DNA of 5,059 bases from JBOGJI01 sp050747865 (GCA_050747865.1 JBOGJI010000054.1:1-5059), one strand, 5' to 3'. Positions 1 to 5,059 are shown, counted from the first letter of the stretch. Translations and numbers: made by a program. Notes: generated from the sequence alone by a model not told the origin.

Positions 1-319
1 GAGAACGTTGGCGCTTCTGGCCGGTCTTCGTCGTGTACTTGGGCTTGCGCTTCAGGCGTCGCCAGCTCGTCTCCCGCAGCGCCTCCGCGCGACGCACCAG
101 CGCCCCGTTGGCCTCCATGCCAAACAGCAAGTCCACCCGCTCGCTCCACCGATCGAAGTTCTTCGTCAGCGCAAACTTCACGTCCCCACGCAGGCAGATC
201 CCAGGAGCGTACGGCTCGACCCGATCGATCGCCTTGTCGATCCACAAGGCCGCATGGGCCTGGCTGGCCGCGTTGCTTGGGCGTCGTCGCCGCGCGAGCC
301 CGAGCTGCGTTGCTGACGT
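1..319 (-). pseudogene. IS1380-like transposase fragment (internal part, runs off the left edge)
   Basis: Read on the minus strand in the frame with a codon at 118-116, the sequence stays open to the window edge. It gives stretches such as SNAASQAHAALWIDKAID, LRGDVKFALTKNFDRW, VDLLFGMEANGALVRRAEAL and a basic RRLKRKPKYTTKTGQK. From memory, these match the core of IS1380-family DDE transposases, which carry a GDxxF block with the catalytic aspartate, an FDRW segment and a following basic segment with KY. Members are usually more than 400 residues. Only about 105 residues are visible, and the N-terminal part is absent because the frame meets methyltransferase sequence near 316-325. The C-terminal part may continue beyond the edge. 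I see no start codon, ribosome binding site or terminal inverted repeat at the inner boundary, so this looks like a decayed or deleted copy. The family call rests on motif recall; the transposase identity is more secure than the family. Confidence 0.6.
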
Positions 320-486
320 CTCAATCCGGAGGCATCCACATCCACCGCATAGACGTCCGCCGCCGGCCCCAGAAGCTCGCGTAGAGCTCGCGTGAACGCA
401 CCGTCGCCGGCTCCGAAATCGGCCCAGGCACGCTCGCCCCGTCGGACTCCCTGTTGGATGAGCTCGAGGATCGTGGCGCTCCGCAT
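316..486 (-). pseudogene. Truncated class I SAM-dependent methyltransferase (N-terminal 57 residues)
   Basis: The minus-strand frame from the ATG at 486 begins MRSATILELIQQGVRRGE and continues with WADFGAGDGAFTRALRELLG and a VYAVDVD strand. The DFGAGDGAFT block is the glycine-rich motif I that binds S-adenosylmethionine in Rossmann-fold methyltransferases. The acidic VDVD strand is the motif II position that contacts the ribose. Relatives are usually near 190-220 residues. Here family-like sequence stops after about residue 57, and the frame then runs through low-complexity arginine-rich sequence to a stop at about 178. In another frame the same DNA encodes transposase. The protein is therefore cut off before the rest of the fold and is unlikely to be active. 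No clear ribosome binding site precedes the ATG. The substrate cannot be told. Confidence 0.62.
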
Positions 487-601
487 GGTTCGCGCGATGG
501 ATCCTAGCGCCGGCAGCCCGTTCGCCAGCTGCTACGACGCGGCTGCGTGGTGAGCTGAAGCGACGAGGTGAGGCGGCGGGTGATTGCCGCGTCGGCTTCC
601 G

Positions 602-1342
602 TCAGTCCGGATACTCGTCCTTGCGCCACGCTCGCGGCTCGGACTCATCCGCGCCCTTCGGCGTCCGCTCGAGCAGGAACGAGTAGTAGGGCGCGACGAA
701 CGGGTCGGGCGCCGACACCGTGTAGGTGTGGTAGACGGTCCCGTTCTCGCGAGCGAACGCGATCCAGCTCGGGTTCTCGCGCAGGCCGTCCTCGAGCTTG
801 GCGCCGACCTGCTTGCCCCAGTCCTGCAGCCACGCCGGCGGGGCGTCCACCATCTCCTGGATCTCGGGAATCGCCTGCGCCTGCGCCTCGTTGAGCGCGA
901 GCCCGAAGTCGAAGGGGAAGTCGGTGCCGTGGGTCGAGACGTACGGAAACTGCCAACCCATCCGCCGCTTGTAGGCGACGAGCCGGTCGCTCGGCGCGCG
1001 CGAGAAGCACATGAGCGTCACGTCGCGATGCCCGAGGTGCAGCGCGGCGGCGTTGAGATGATCCGCCAGGTTCGAGCATCCGGGGCAGGCGCCGGCCTCG
1101 TAGTCGGGCCCGAACATGACGTTGTAGGCAAGCAGCTGCGAGCGCCCCTCGAAGAGATCGGCCAGCGTCTTGCGGCCGTCCTCGGTCTCGAACTCGTACT
1201 CCTTCTCGACCGGGACCCAGGGGAGCTCCAGGCGCTTGCGCTTGATCTCCGCGTTGCGTTCCGCATGCTCCGCCTCGAGCTTCGCGAGCTCGTCGCGAGC
1301 TGTCTGCCATTCCTCGCGGGTTCCTACCTTGTGAGCAGGCAT
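602..1342 (-). CDS. DUF899 family thioredoxin-like protein
   Basis: This is a complete 246-residue protein, the usual length for the DUF899 family of thioredoxin-fold proteins. The N-terminus is a charged helical segment (about residues 8-40, EEWQTARDELAKLEAEHAER). It is followed by LPWVPVEKEYEFETEDG and a DLFEGRSQLLAYNVMFGPDY strand. Then comes the diagnostic CPGCSNLAD motif, a CxxC-like pair at the usual active-site position. The C-terminus has YHTYTVSAPDP and ends RAWRKDEYPD, also typical. Family members are poorly characterised; a redox or detoxification role is inference. The start at 1342 is supported by AAGGAGG 5 nt upstream and by alignment with the family's usual N-terminus. The preceding 230 nt before the reductase stop holds an AT-richer patch and a small inverted repeat. 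The gene could be transcribed with the sigma factor unit or on its own. Confidence 0.9.
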   Translation of the reverse strand: MPAHKVGTREEWQTARDELAKLEAEHAERNAEIKRKRLELPWVPVEKEYEFETEDGRKTLADLFEGRSQLLAYNVMFGPDYEAGACPGCSNLADHLNAAALHLGHRDVTLMCFSRAPSDRLVAYKRRMGWQFPYVSTHGTDFPFDFGLALNEAQAQAIPEIQEMVDAPPAWLQDWGKQVGAKLEDGLRENPSWIAFARENGTVYHTYTVSAPDPFVAPYYSFLLERTPKGADESEPRAWRKDEYPD

Positions 1343-1397
1343 CGCCTCCTCCTTGTGCGTTGTGCGCCATCAGGGCGCGTCGTTCGTGCGATTCGTC

Positions 1398-1422
1398 CTC
1401 ACTCATGGAGTTGTCGAGTGAG
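1398..1422. repeat. 7-bp inverted repeat in the leader of the DUF899 gene
   Basis: CTCACTC at 1398-1404 and GAGTGAG at 1416-1422 are perfect reverse complements separated by 11 nt. They lie about 55-80 nt upstream of the DUF899 start, in the gap between it and the reductase gene. This could be an operator or a leader hairpin. A 7-bp match is weak evidence by itself, and no paired promoter boxes are clear on either side. Confidence 0.25.
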
Positions 1423-1572
1423 CAGCGCCGAGATCGACACACTACCCTTTCCGGCTCGCCGCCGAATATGCGTGGCGCCCTACTCTATTGACCCGAAGCG
1501 AGCGACAGCCACTGAGAGACGCCTACCGGACGGTGGCGGCGAAGCCCTGCCGCCAGCTGGGATAGCGCGGGT

Positions 1573-2040
1573 TCAGCCGCGCTCGCGCGCGTGGTGGAGC
1601 AGGACGACGCCGGAGCTGAACGTCGTCGCCCGTATCAGCCTCAGGGGATGCTCGTCCGCCACGCCGTCGAACAACGGGAGACCCCGTCCGAGCACGATGG
1701 GATGGATCATCAGCCGGTACTCGTCGATCAGGTCGAGGTCGGCGAACGCCGAGGCCAGGGTGGCGCCGGCGAAGAGCACCAGGTCCTTGCCCGGCTCCCG
1801 CTTCATCGCCATGACGTCCTCGGCGCGGACGTCGCGGACCACCGTCGCCGGGCCCCAGGCCGGATCGCTCAGCGTTCGCGAGTAGACGATCTTGGGCAGC
1901 GTGTTCATGCGCTCGGCGAAGGCGATCTCCCGCTCCTTGCTGGTGAAGTCGCCGTCGGTGCGAAACCACTCGAGGTCGCCGTCGGGGCCGGCGGTGCGGC
2001 TGTCGAGCGAGACCATCATCGAAAGAATCAGCTTTCTCAT
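1573..2040 (-). CDS. RibD C-terminal / dihydrofolate reductase-like protein, internally shortened
   Basis: The 155-residue product starts MRKLILSMMVSLD and continues AGPDGDLEWF. Later blocks are FAERMNTLPKIVYSRTL, PGKDLVLFAGATLASAF, LIDEYRLMIHPIVLGRG, PLFDG and SGVVLLHHA. This is the order seen in the YwjB/YyaP-like family of NADPH-dependent reductases with a DHFR-like fold; the physiological substrate is generally unknown. Relatives are about 180-190 residues. Here only about 20 residues separate EWF from FAERMN, and the usual block with a GRxTY motif, part of the cofactor-binding region, is absent. The usual SLDGFVAG is SLDSRTAG. The rest is well conserved and open, so the gene is either a variant or recently damaged by an in-frame deletion. 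The ATG lies 6 nt after the sigma factor stop, so translation is probably coupled. Family call is firm; activity is doubtful. Confidence 0.85.
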   Translation of the reverse strand: MRKLILSMMVSLDSRTAGPDGDLEWFRTDGDFTSKEREIAFAERMNTLPKIVYSRTLSDPAWGPATVVRDVRAEDVMAMKREPGKDLVLFAGATLASAFADLDLIDEYRLMIHPIVLGRGLPLFDGVADEHPLRLIRATTFSSGVVLLHHARERG

Positions 2041-2046
2041 AAGAGA

Positions 2047-3105
2047 TCACCAGTAGCGATAGCCATTGACGTAGTACGGCAGCTCCAGCTCGCGGCAGAC
2101 CTCGGCGACGACGTCGGGGGTGAAGAAGTAGTTGCGCAGCCGCGCCAGGCGACCGCCGTCGGTCTCCACCCGGGCCACCGCGCGCACCGCTTCGCCCTGC
2201 TCGTGGGCATACCAGAAGAGCAGGATCGGCTCGCCGCGATGGGCGCGCACCCCGACGCGCGGCGGATCGGGAAGCACCCCGTGGCGCAGGTCGTGCGCCA
2301 CCCCTCCGCGCGGGTCGTCGGCGCTCAGGTCGGTGTACATCATGCCGTGGAGCGAGCCGGTCTCCAGATCGCGGGCCGCCTGCGGGCCGTACTCGGTCAC
2401 CAGCCCGACGATCTCGACCATCGCCGTGTCGAGGAGCAGGGCGGTCAGGCGATCGAGGTCGCGGGCGTTGAACGCGTCGCAGAAGGCGTCGAGGACCGCC
2501 GGCGTCGGGCGCGCCGGCTCGGCTTCCTCGGGCTCGGCCAGCTTGCCGCGGCCACGGTGCTGCGCCGCCTTGACCGCGCCGACCGTGGTCAACAGGATCT
2601 CGGCGACCTCCTTCAGCGTGAAGTCGAAGACATCCTTGAGCACCACCGCGGTGCGCTCCTGCGGCGACAGCCGGGCGATGAGGGTGCCGGCGGCGTCGCG
2701 ATCGACGCGCGGCTCGACGGGCGCGGCCGGCTCGGGGACCTCCTCCGGCACTTCGCGCCGGCGGCGCAGCCAGTCGATCCACAGATTCGAGGCGACGCGG
2801 AAGAGCCACGCCCGCGGGTTCGCCGGCGGCGCCTGGAACAGGCGGCCGAGGGTGACGAAGGCCCGCGCCAGCGTGTCCTGCACCAGGTCTTCGGCGTCCC
2901 ACGGGCTGCGGGTCAGGTGGCGGCAGTAGCGATAGAGCTCGGGCCGCAGGGGCTCGTACTCGTCGAGGAAGCGGTGCCAGGTCTCCTGGACACCGGCGGC
3001 GAGCTCCCCGGGGGGATCGCGGCGCGCCGGCACGGTCAGCTCCTGATCCTCGGTCCGGCGAGCGGCCGCGGCGTACGTTCGGCGGGCACGGGCTGAGTAT
3101 TCCAT
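2047..3105 (-). CDS. ECF sigma factor with C-terminal SnoaL-like domain
   Basis: The 352-residue protein has sigma-70 region 2 at about residues 45-115 (FLDEYEPLRPELYRYCRHL, then DAEDLVQDTLARAF, then NPRAWLFRVASNLWIDWLRRRR). Region 4 is at about 145-190 (LSPQERTAVVLKDVFDFTLK, EVAEILLTTVGAVKAAQHRG). After a proline/glutamate linker, residues about 201-345 form a SnoaL/NTF2-like domain (LDAFCDAFNARDLDRLTALL to the end, NGYRYW). ECF factors with such tails usually lack a classic anti-sigma factor, and the tail tunes activity; that is known for ECF41-like groups and inferred here. The chosen start, ATG at 3105, gives a normal length. A frame open to 3252 would cross the divergent promoter region. 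GGAG is only 2 nt from this ATG, so the start is not certain. It is first in a unit with the downstream reductase, a common pairing. Confidence 0.88.
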   Translation of the reverse strand: MEYSARARRTYAAAARRTEDQELTVPARRDPPGELAAGVQETWHRFLDEYEPLRPELYRYCRHLTRSPWDAEDLVQDTLARAFVTLGRLFQAPPANPRAWLFRVASNLWIDWLRRRREVPEEVPEPAAPVEPRVDRDAAGTLIARLSPQERTAVVLKDVFDFTLKEVAEILLTTVGAVKAAQHRGRGKLAEPEEAEPARPTPAVLDAFCDAFNARDLDRLTALLLDTAMVEIVGLVTEYGPQAARDLETGSLHGMMYTDLSADDPRGGVAHDLRHGVLPDPPRVGVRAHRGEPILLFWYAHEQGEAVRAVARVETDGGRLARLRNYFFTPDVVAEVCRELELPYYVNGYRYW

Positions 3106-3232
3106 CGCTCCACGCCCTGTAGACGGATGAGCGGGCCGGGAGGATACGGGGCGCGTCCTGTCGCCGCGGATCGCGAGCCAGTGCGGATTCGTGGGGAGCC
3201 CCCGGACCGGCGCGAGACGACCCCGCATCACA

Positions 3233-3264
3233 ACACTTGCATTTTTGCGCAATCATGCTAGTGT
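3233..3264. promoter_or_regulatory. 32-bp operator-like dyad upstream of the ArsR-type gene
   Basis: ACACTTGCA (3233-3241) and TGCTAGTGT (3256-3264) are inverted copies matching at 8 of 9 positions. A perfect inner palindrome, TTGCGCAA (3245-3252), shares the same centre, between 3248 and 3249. Over the two 16-nt half-sites, 13 positions match. The dyad ends 10 nt before the regulator's ATG and lies in the divergent gap with the sigma factor gene. ArsR/SmtB repressors bind imperfect dyads that overlap their own promoter, so autoregulation is the natural reading. TTGCAT (3237-3242) could act as a -35 box, and TAGTGT (3259-3264) as a poor -10 box 16 nt away. That would place the transcript start close to the ATG. 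Confidence 0.7.
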
Positions 3265-3274
3265 CCTCTTCGCC

Positions 3275-3700
3275 ATGAACGAGCCCCGCCCCCGACCCGA
3301 GCTCGAACGCACGCCCGGCGCCGTGTTCTTCAAGGCCCTGGCCCACTCCGGCCGCCTGGAGCTGCTCGCCGAGCTCGCCGCCTGCTGCGGCGGTGCCCGC
3401 ACGGTCTCCGAGCTGGCGGCGGCCAAGCCGCGGGACCTGTCGGTGATCTCGCGCCACCTCGCGGTGCTGCGTGACGCCGGCCTGGTCAGCGCCGAGCGCG
3501 CCGGGCGCGAGGTGCGCTACTGCTGTTGCTACGACGAGTTGTTGGCGGCGCTCAAGGGGCTCACCGAAGCGATCGAGAGCTGCTGCCCCCCGGGCTCCGG
3601 GGCGGTGTGCTGCGAAGCCCGTCCGGACGAACCCTCACCTTCGGACCCGGCCGACCGGTCGCCGGATCCACCGACATCCGAAAGGAGGTCCCGCTCATGA
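3275..3700 (+). CDS. Cysteine-rich ArsR/SmtB-type winged-helix transcriptional regulator
   Basis: This 141-residue protein begins MNEPRP. FFKALAHSGRLELLAELA (residues 18-35) is the typical ArsR helix 1-2 region. TVSELAAAKPRDLSVISRHL (43-62) and AVLRDAGLVSAERAGREVRY (63-82) form the helix-turn-helix and wing. Nine cysteines occur in pairs or a triplet: 37-38, 83-85, 103-104 and 112-113. The classic ArsR helix-3 CVC site is absent; the clusters after the wing and in the C-terminal tail suggest a different thiol-based ligand site. The inducer could be arsenite, another soft metal or a thiol-reactive compound. The tail after residue 115 is proline/serine-rich and probably disordered. There is no evident ribosome binding site before 3275, so a leaderless or weakly initiated transcript is possible. 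The stop overlaps the start of the following small peptide gene, implying coupling. The operator-like dyad directly upstream supports autorepression. Confidence 0.88.
   Translation: MNEPRPRPELERTPGAVFFKALAHSGRLELLAELAACCGGARTVSELAAAKPRDLSVISRHLAVLRDAGLVSAERAGREVRYCCCYDELLAALKGLTEAIESCCPPGSGAVCCEARPDEPSPSDPADRSPDPPTSERRSRS
3684..3689 (+). promoter_or_regulatory. Very strong ribosome binding site for the 18-residue peptide
   Basis: AAAGGAGGT ends 7 nt before the ATG at 3697, and the GGAGGT core is at 3684-3689. It is a near-perfect match to the 16S rRNA anti-Shine-Dalgarno and stands out as the strongest in the window. It sits inside the 3' end of the regulator gene and is the main evidence that the short frame after it is translated. 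Confidence 0.75.
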
Positions 3701-3753
3701 AGCGTTTCACCCTGCCGCGGGTCGCCCACTGTTGCGAGGGCGCCTGTCGCTAG
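3697..3753 (+). CDS. 18-residue cysteine peptide coupled to the ArsR-type gene
   Basis: The short frame encodes MKRFTLPRVAHCCEGACR and ends with TAG. The ATG overlaps the TGA stop of the regulator in an ATGA arrangement, and a near-consensus ribosome binding site lies 7 nt upstream. The peptide has a basic N-terminus and a CCxxxC cluster (Cys12, Cys13, Cys17) preceded by a histidine, which could bind a soft metal. The CC pairs echo those in the regulator tail (SCCP, VCCE). I do not recognise the family. Options are a metal- or metalloid-binding micropeptide made when the repressor is released, a modified-peptide precursor (no modifying enzyme is visible), or a leader peptide whose three Cys codons sense cysteine supply before the downstream hairpins. 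Its shortness means chance cannot be excluded, but the overlap and ribosome site argue for real translation. Confidence 0.62.
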   Translation: MKRFTLPRVAHCCEGACR

Positions 3754-3778
3754 TCCCGGGCACGACGTGAAAAGGCCC

Positions 3779-3814
3779 CGGCCCGCCCCGAGATCGATCA
3801 CCCGGTGCGGGCCG
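3779..3814 (+). terminator. GC-rich hairpin after the regulator/peptide unit (terminator-like or attenuator-like)
   Basis: CGGCCCGC (3779-3786) and GCGGGCCG (3807-3814) form a perfect 8-bp stem around a 20-nt loop, starting 25 nt after the peptide stop. There is no T-run after it, only ATTCTC, so it is not a textbook intrinsic terminator. A second small hairpin follows at 3830-3844 (CCGCA/TGCGG, 5-nt loop), trailed by TAGGCTTTC. Together they may end the two-gene transcript or regulate read-through toward the gene at 3909. Confidence 0.4.
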
Positions 3815-3908
3815 ATTCTCGTCCTGTCGCCGCACGCCATGCGGTAGGCTTTCACGCCGTCGTCACGTCGTCGCGAAACAGACCCGGCGCCAGATCGTAC
3901 ATACGGAC

Positions 3909-4454
3909 ATGTCGAAGTCGTCGCCACCGAGGACGGGCTCCCGGAGAGTCCTGATGGCGGCGACCGCCGTCCTCCTCTCGGCCGCCGCGGCAACCGCGAT
4001 CGAGACGCGCGCACAATCCGTCGAGGAGTCCGGTGGAGCGAACGATGCGGCTGTACGTTCGCTCTGGTCGACGCTCGACGCGGCGTGGAACGAGCGCGAC
4101 GCGCGACGATTCAGCGACCTCTTCACGGTGGACGCCACGTTCGTCTTCGTGGATCGCAGGCAGGCCCTGGAAGGTCGGGCGACCATCCGCGAGCTCTTCG
4201 AGGAACGATTCCCGCAGTTCGCCGACGACCTCCGCCACCTCACGACCGTGGGCCGGATCCACACCGTGGCGCCCGACGTGCTGACTGTCGACGGCGGGGT
4301 CGAGATCTTGCGCCTGGGGCCCGGCGAAGGCACAGAGCCGGCGACCGTGAGGACCTTCGCGATCTTCGCGGTCATGCTCCGAACGCCCGAGGGCTGGCGG
4401 ATTCGCGCGCTGCGCGTGTACCAGCTACTGGCAGCGACCGCGGACGCCGAGTAG
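3909..4454 (+). CDS. Exported SgcJ/EcaC-type SnoaL-like (NTF2-fold) protein
   Basis: The 181-residue product opens with a basic stretch containing GSRRVL, then a hydrophobic run (MAATAVLLSAAAATA, residues 16-30). This is a signal peptide with possible cleavage after ATA or RAQS; the twin arginine leaves Tat export possible. The mature part carries the SgcJ/EcaC/DUF4440 pattern: VRSLWSTLDAAWNERDARRF, DLFTVDATFVFVD, LEGRATIRELFEERFPQF, then the strands VLTVDGGVEILRLG and FAIFAVMLRTPEGWRIRALR. These form a cone-shaped NTF2 fold that often binds small hydrophobic ligands; database names call it an oxidoreductase without strong evidence. The ATG at 3909 includes the basic signal region; an internal ATG at 3954 is an alternative but would lose it. 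No strong ribosome site is visible. The gene converges with the membrane protein remnant 20 nt away. Confidence 0.82.
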   Translation: MSKSSPPRTGSRRVLMAATAVLLSAAAATAIETRAQSVEESGGANDAAVRSLWSTLDAAWNERDARRFSDLFTVDATFVFVDRRQALEGRATIRELFEERFPQFADDLRHLTTVGRIHTVAPDVLTVDGGVEILRLGPGEGTEPATVRTFAIFAVMLRTPEGWRIRALRVYQLLAATADAE

Positions 4455-4474
4455 CGCTGGAACCGACTCGCCAT

Positions 4475-4795
4475 TCATGCTTCGCGACTTGTGGTCGGCG
4501 CTCGCCGCTGCTGCACGGCGGACAGCCCGGAGGCGGCGGGCCGCAGCGGAACGTCGAGGTGCTTGACGCGTACGAAGACAAGCCCATGCAGCAAGAGGAA
4601 GAGGGGGACGAGGAACGTCGGGATCAGGCTGACGGGAAAGGTCACCATCGGCTCGGTGGTCACGGATCCCGTCGCCAGGATGCCAGCCGGACCGTTCGAA
4701 TACAGGTTTCCCAACACGATTGCGGCGACCAGGTCGATGAAGCCGACGAGGTTCCACGCCAGGAGCCACCCGCGGGAGGCCGTACCCTTGCGCAG
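4475..4795 (-). pseudogene. C-terminal part of a small multi-pass membrane protein, N-terminus missing
   Basis: The minus-strand frame is open from 4795, directly after an in-frame TGA at 4798-4796, to a TGA at 4475. It gives about 106 residues. The first membrane segment is GWLLAWNLVGFIDLVAAIVL, followed by NLYSNGPAG and TGSVTTEPM. A second segment is FPVSLIPTFLVPLFLLLHGL, followed by a basic VRVKHL tail. The WNxxGxxD and P..LIPTFLVPLF..LH patterns recall the C-terminal half of an uncharacterised bacterial membrane protein family that normally has further helices upstream. No good start codon precedes the first segment; a GTG at 4717 would cut the first helix. In the other minus-strand frames upstream (4800-4860) I find no hydrophobic helices. 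The gene thus appears broken near 4797, and function is unknown. Confidence 0.6.
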
Positions 4796-4870
4796 TCAAG
4801 GATAGACCCTATGGAACGACCGGTTCCCCGCGGTCGTAAGCTCCCGAGTCTGTGAAGAGTCTCGTGGGAG

Positions 4871-4887
4871 TGGCCTCGAGGAGGCCA
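4871..4887. repeat. Short perfect hairpin in the right-hand noncoding stretch
   Basis: TGGCCTC (4871-4877) and GAGGCCA (4881-4887) form a 7-bp stem with a 3-nt loop. No T-run follows on either strand, so a terminator role is weak. It lies within the roughly 215 nt between the broken membrane gene and the frame at 5015, where I find no convincing protein-coding sequence apart from short unsupported frames. Confidence 0.4.
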
Positions 4888-4954
4888 GCTTGTCCGCGGG
4901 TTACCCCCGAAACGGCGGCAGAGGGATCCGTCCCGAGTTCCGTGGAAAATGAGA

Positions 4955-5016
4955 ATGGCGTAACCTCCTGTTGATCAACGACATCGCCGCGAGACGGCGA
5001 AGGGGGGTTACGCCAT
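4955..5016. repeat. 14-bp inverted repeat with nested palindromes spanning a start codon
   Basis: ATGGCGTAACCTCC (4955-4968) and GGGGGTTACGCCAT (5003-5016) are inverted copies with one mismatch. Between them lie a perfect 10-bp palindrome, GTTGATCAAC (4970-4979), and a small stem TCGCCG/CGGCGA (4984-4989 and 4995-5000, 5-nt loop). The right arm contains part of the ribosome binding site and the first two bases of the ATG at 5015. In RNA the left arm's ACCTCC, which resembles the 16S anti-Shine-Dalgarno, would pair with the purine-rich ribosome site. It could be the end of a mobile element, an operator, or a translation-blocking hairpin. Confidence 0.65.
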
Positions 5017-5059
5017 GGAACAGAGTAGCACGTCGGAAGCCGAGATCATCCAGTTCCGG
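5015..5059 (+). CDS. Start of an unidentified protein, cut by the right edge
   Basis: The frame begins MEQSSTSEAEIIQFR and is open to the edge, 15 codons in all. The ATG is preceded by AAGGGGGG ending 7 nt upstream, a good ribosome binding site. The start is embedded in the right arm of the 14-bp inverted repeat, so initiation may be controlled by RNA folding. The visible residues are too few to name a family. Its position just after a palindrome-rich stretch that borders a broken gene makes a transposase or accessory mobile-element protein plausible, but that is inference only. Confidence 0.5.
   Translation, partial: MEQSSTSEAEIIQFR

Noticed and set aside
584..1885. Long plus-strand open frame of about 430 codons
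   Set aside because: It is antisense to the DUF899 and reductase genes, has arginine-rich low-complexity content and no recognisable domains; a GC-rich shadow.
1591..3096. Plus-strand open frame of about 500 codons
   Set aside because: Antisense to the sigma factor and reductase, which have clear family motifs; composition is typical of a shadow frame.
3106..3252. N-terminal extension of the sigma factor to the ATG at 3252
   Set aside because: It would add 49 residues without family likeness and run through the operator-like dyad of the divergent gene.
1523..3457. Minus-strand open frame of 644 codons
   Set aside because: It overlaps the sigma factor and reductase in another frame and extends across the divergent promoter; the translation is low-complexity.
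4811..4855. 14-codon frame beginning MERPVPRG
   Set aside because: No ribosome binding site, no overlap or context supporting translation, no recognisable features.
4961..5014. Integron attC-like site (GTAAC ... GTTAC boxes)
   Set aside because: The boxes do not fit RYYYAAC/GTTRRRY, and the imperfect central boxes of attC sites are absent.

Overview
This is a GC-rich bacterial window whose genes are densely packed and often overlap or nearly touch. Long open frames on the wrong strand are shadows of the high GC content. The sequence does not fix the taxon. The gene families present (ECF sigma factor with a SnoaL-like tail, DUF899, RibD-C/DHFR-like reductase, SgcJ/EcaC-type protein) fit a soil or sediment bacterium such as a deltaproteobacterial or related lineage, but that is inference.

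Layout. Left edge (1-486, minus strand): the start of a SAM-dependent methyltransferase is joined out of frame to the middle of an IS1380-like transposase, so both look like broken remnants. Next (602-1342, minus) is a complete DUF899 thioredoxin-like protein with a strong ribosome binding site. A second minus-strand unit (3105 down to 1573) holds an ECF sigma factor with a C-terminal SnoaL-like domain, followed 6 nt later by a RibD-C/DHFR-like reductase that seems to lack an internal block of about 30 residues.

The most distinctive segment is the divergent plus-strand unit at 3233-3814. A 32-bp operator-like dyad lies just upstream of a cysteine-rich ArsR-type regulator (9 Cys in 141 residues). 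Its stop codon overlaps (ATGA) the start of an 18-residue cysteine peptide, MKRFTLPRVAHCCEGACR, which has the best ribosome binding site in the window. GC-rich hairpins follow. No transporter or enzyme for metal or arsenic resistance is nearby, so this looks like a compact two-gene regulator/peptide unit.

Right part: a plus-strand exported SgcJ/EcaC-type NTF2-fold protein (3909-4454) converges on the C-terminal half of a small membrane protein (4475-4795, minus) whose N-terminal half is missing. Beyond that break lies about 215 nt of palindrome-rich DNA. It ends in a 14-bp inverted repeat whose right arm covers the ribosome binding site and first bases of a new open frame (5015 to the edge). 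This arrangement suggests the end of a mobile element or a translation-blocking hairpin. Broken genes at both edges suggest an intact stress/metal-response core between zones of rearrangement.
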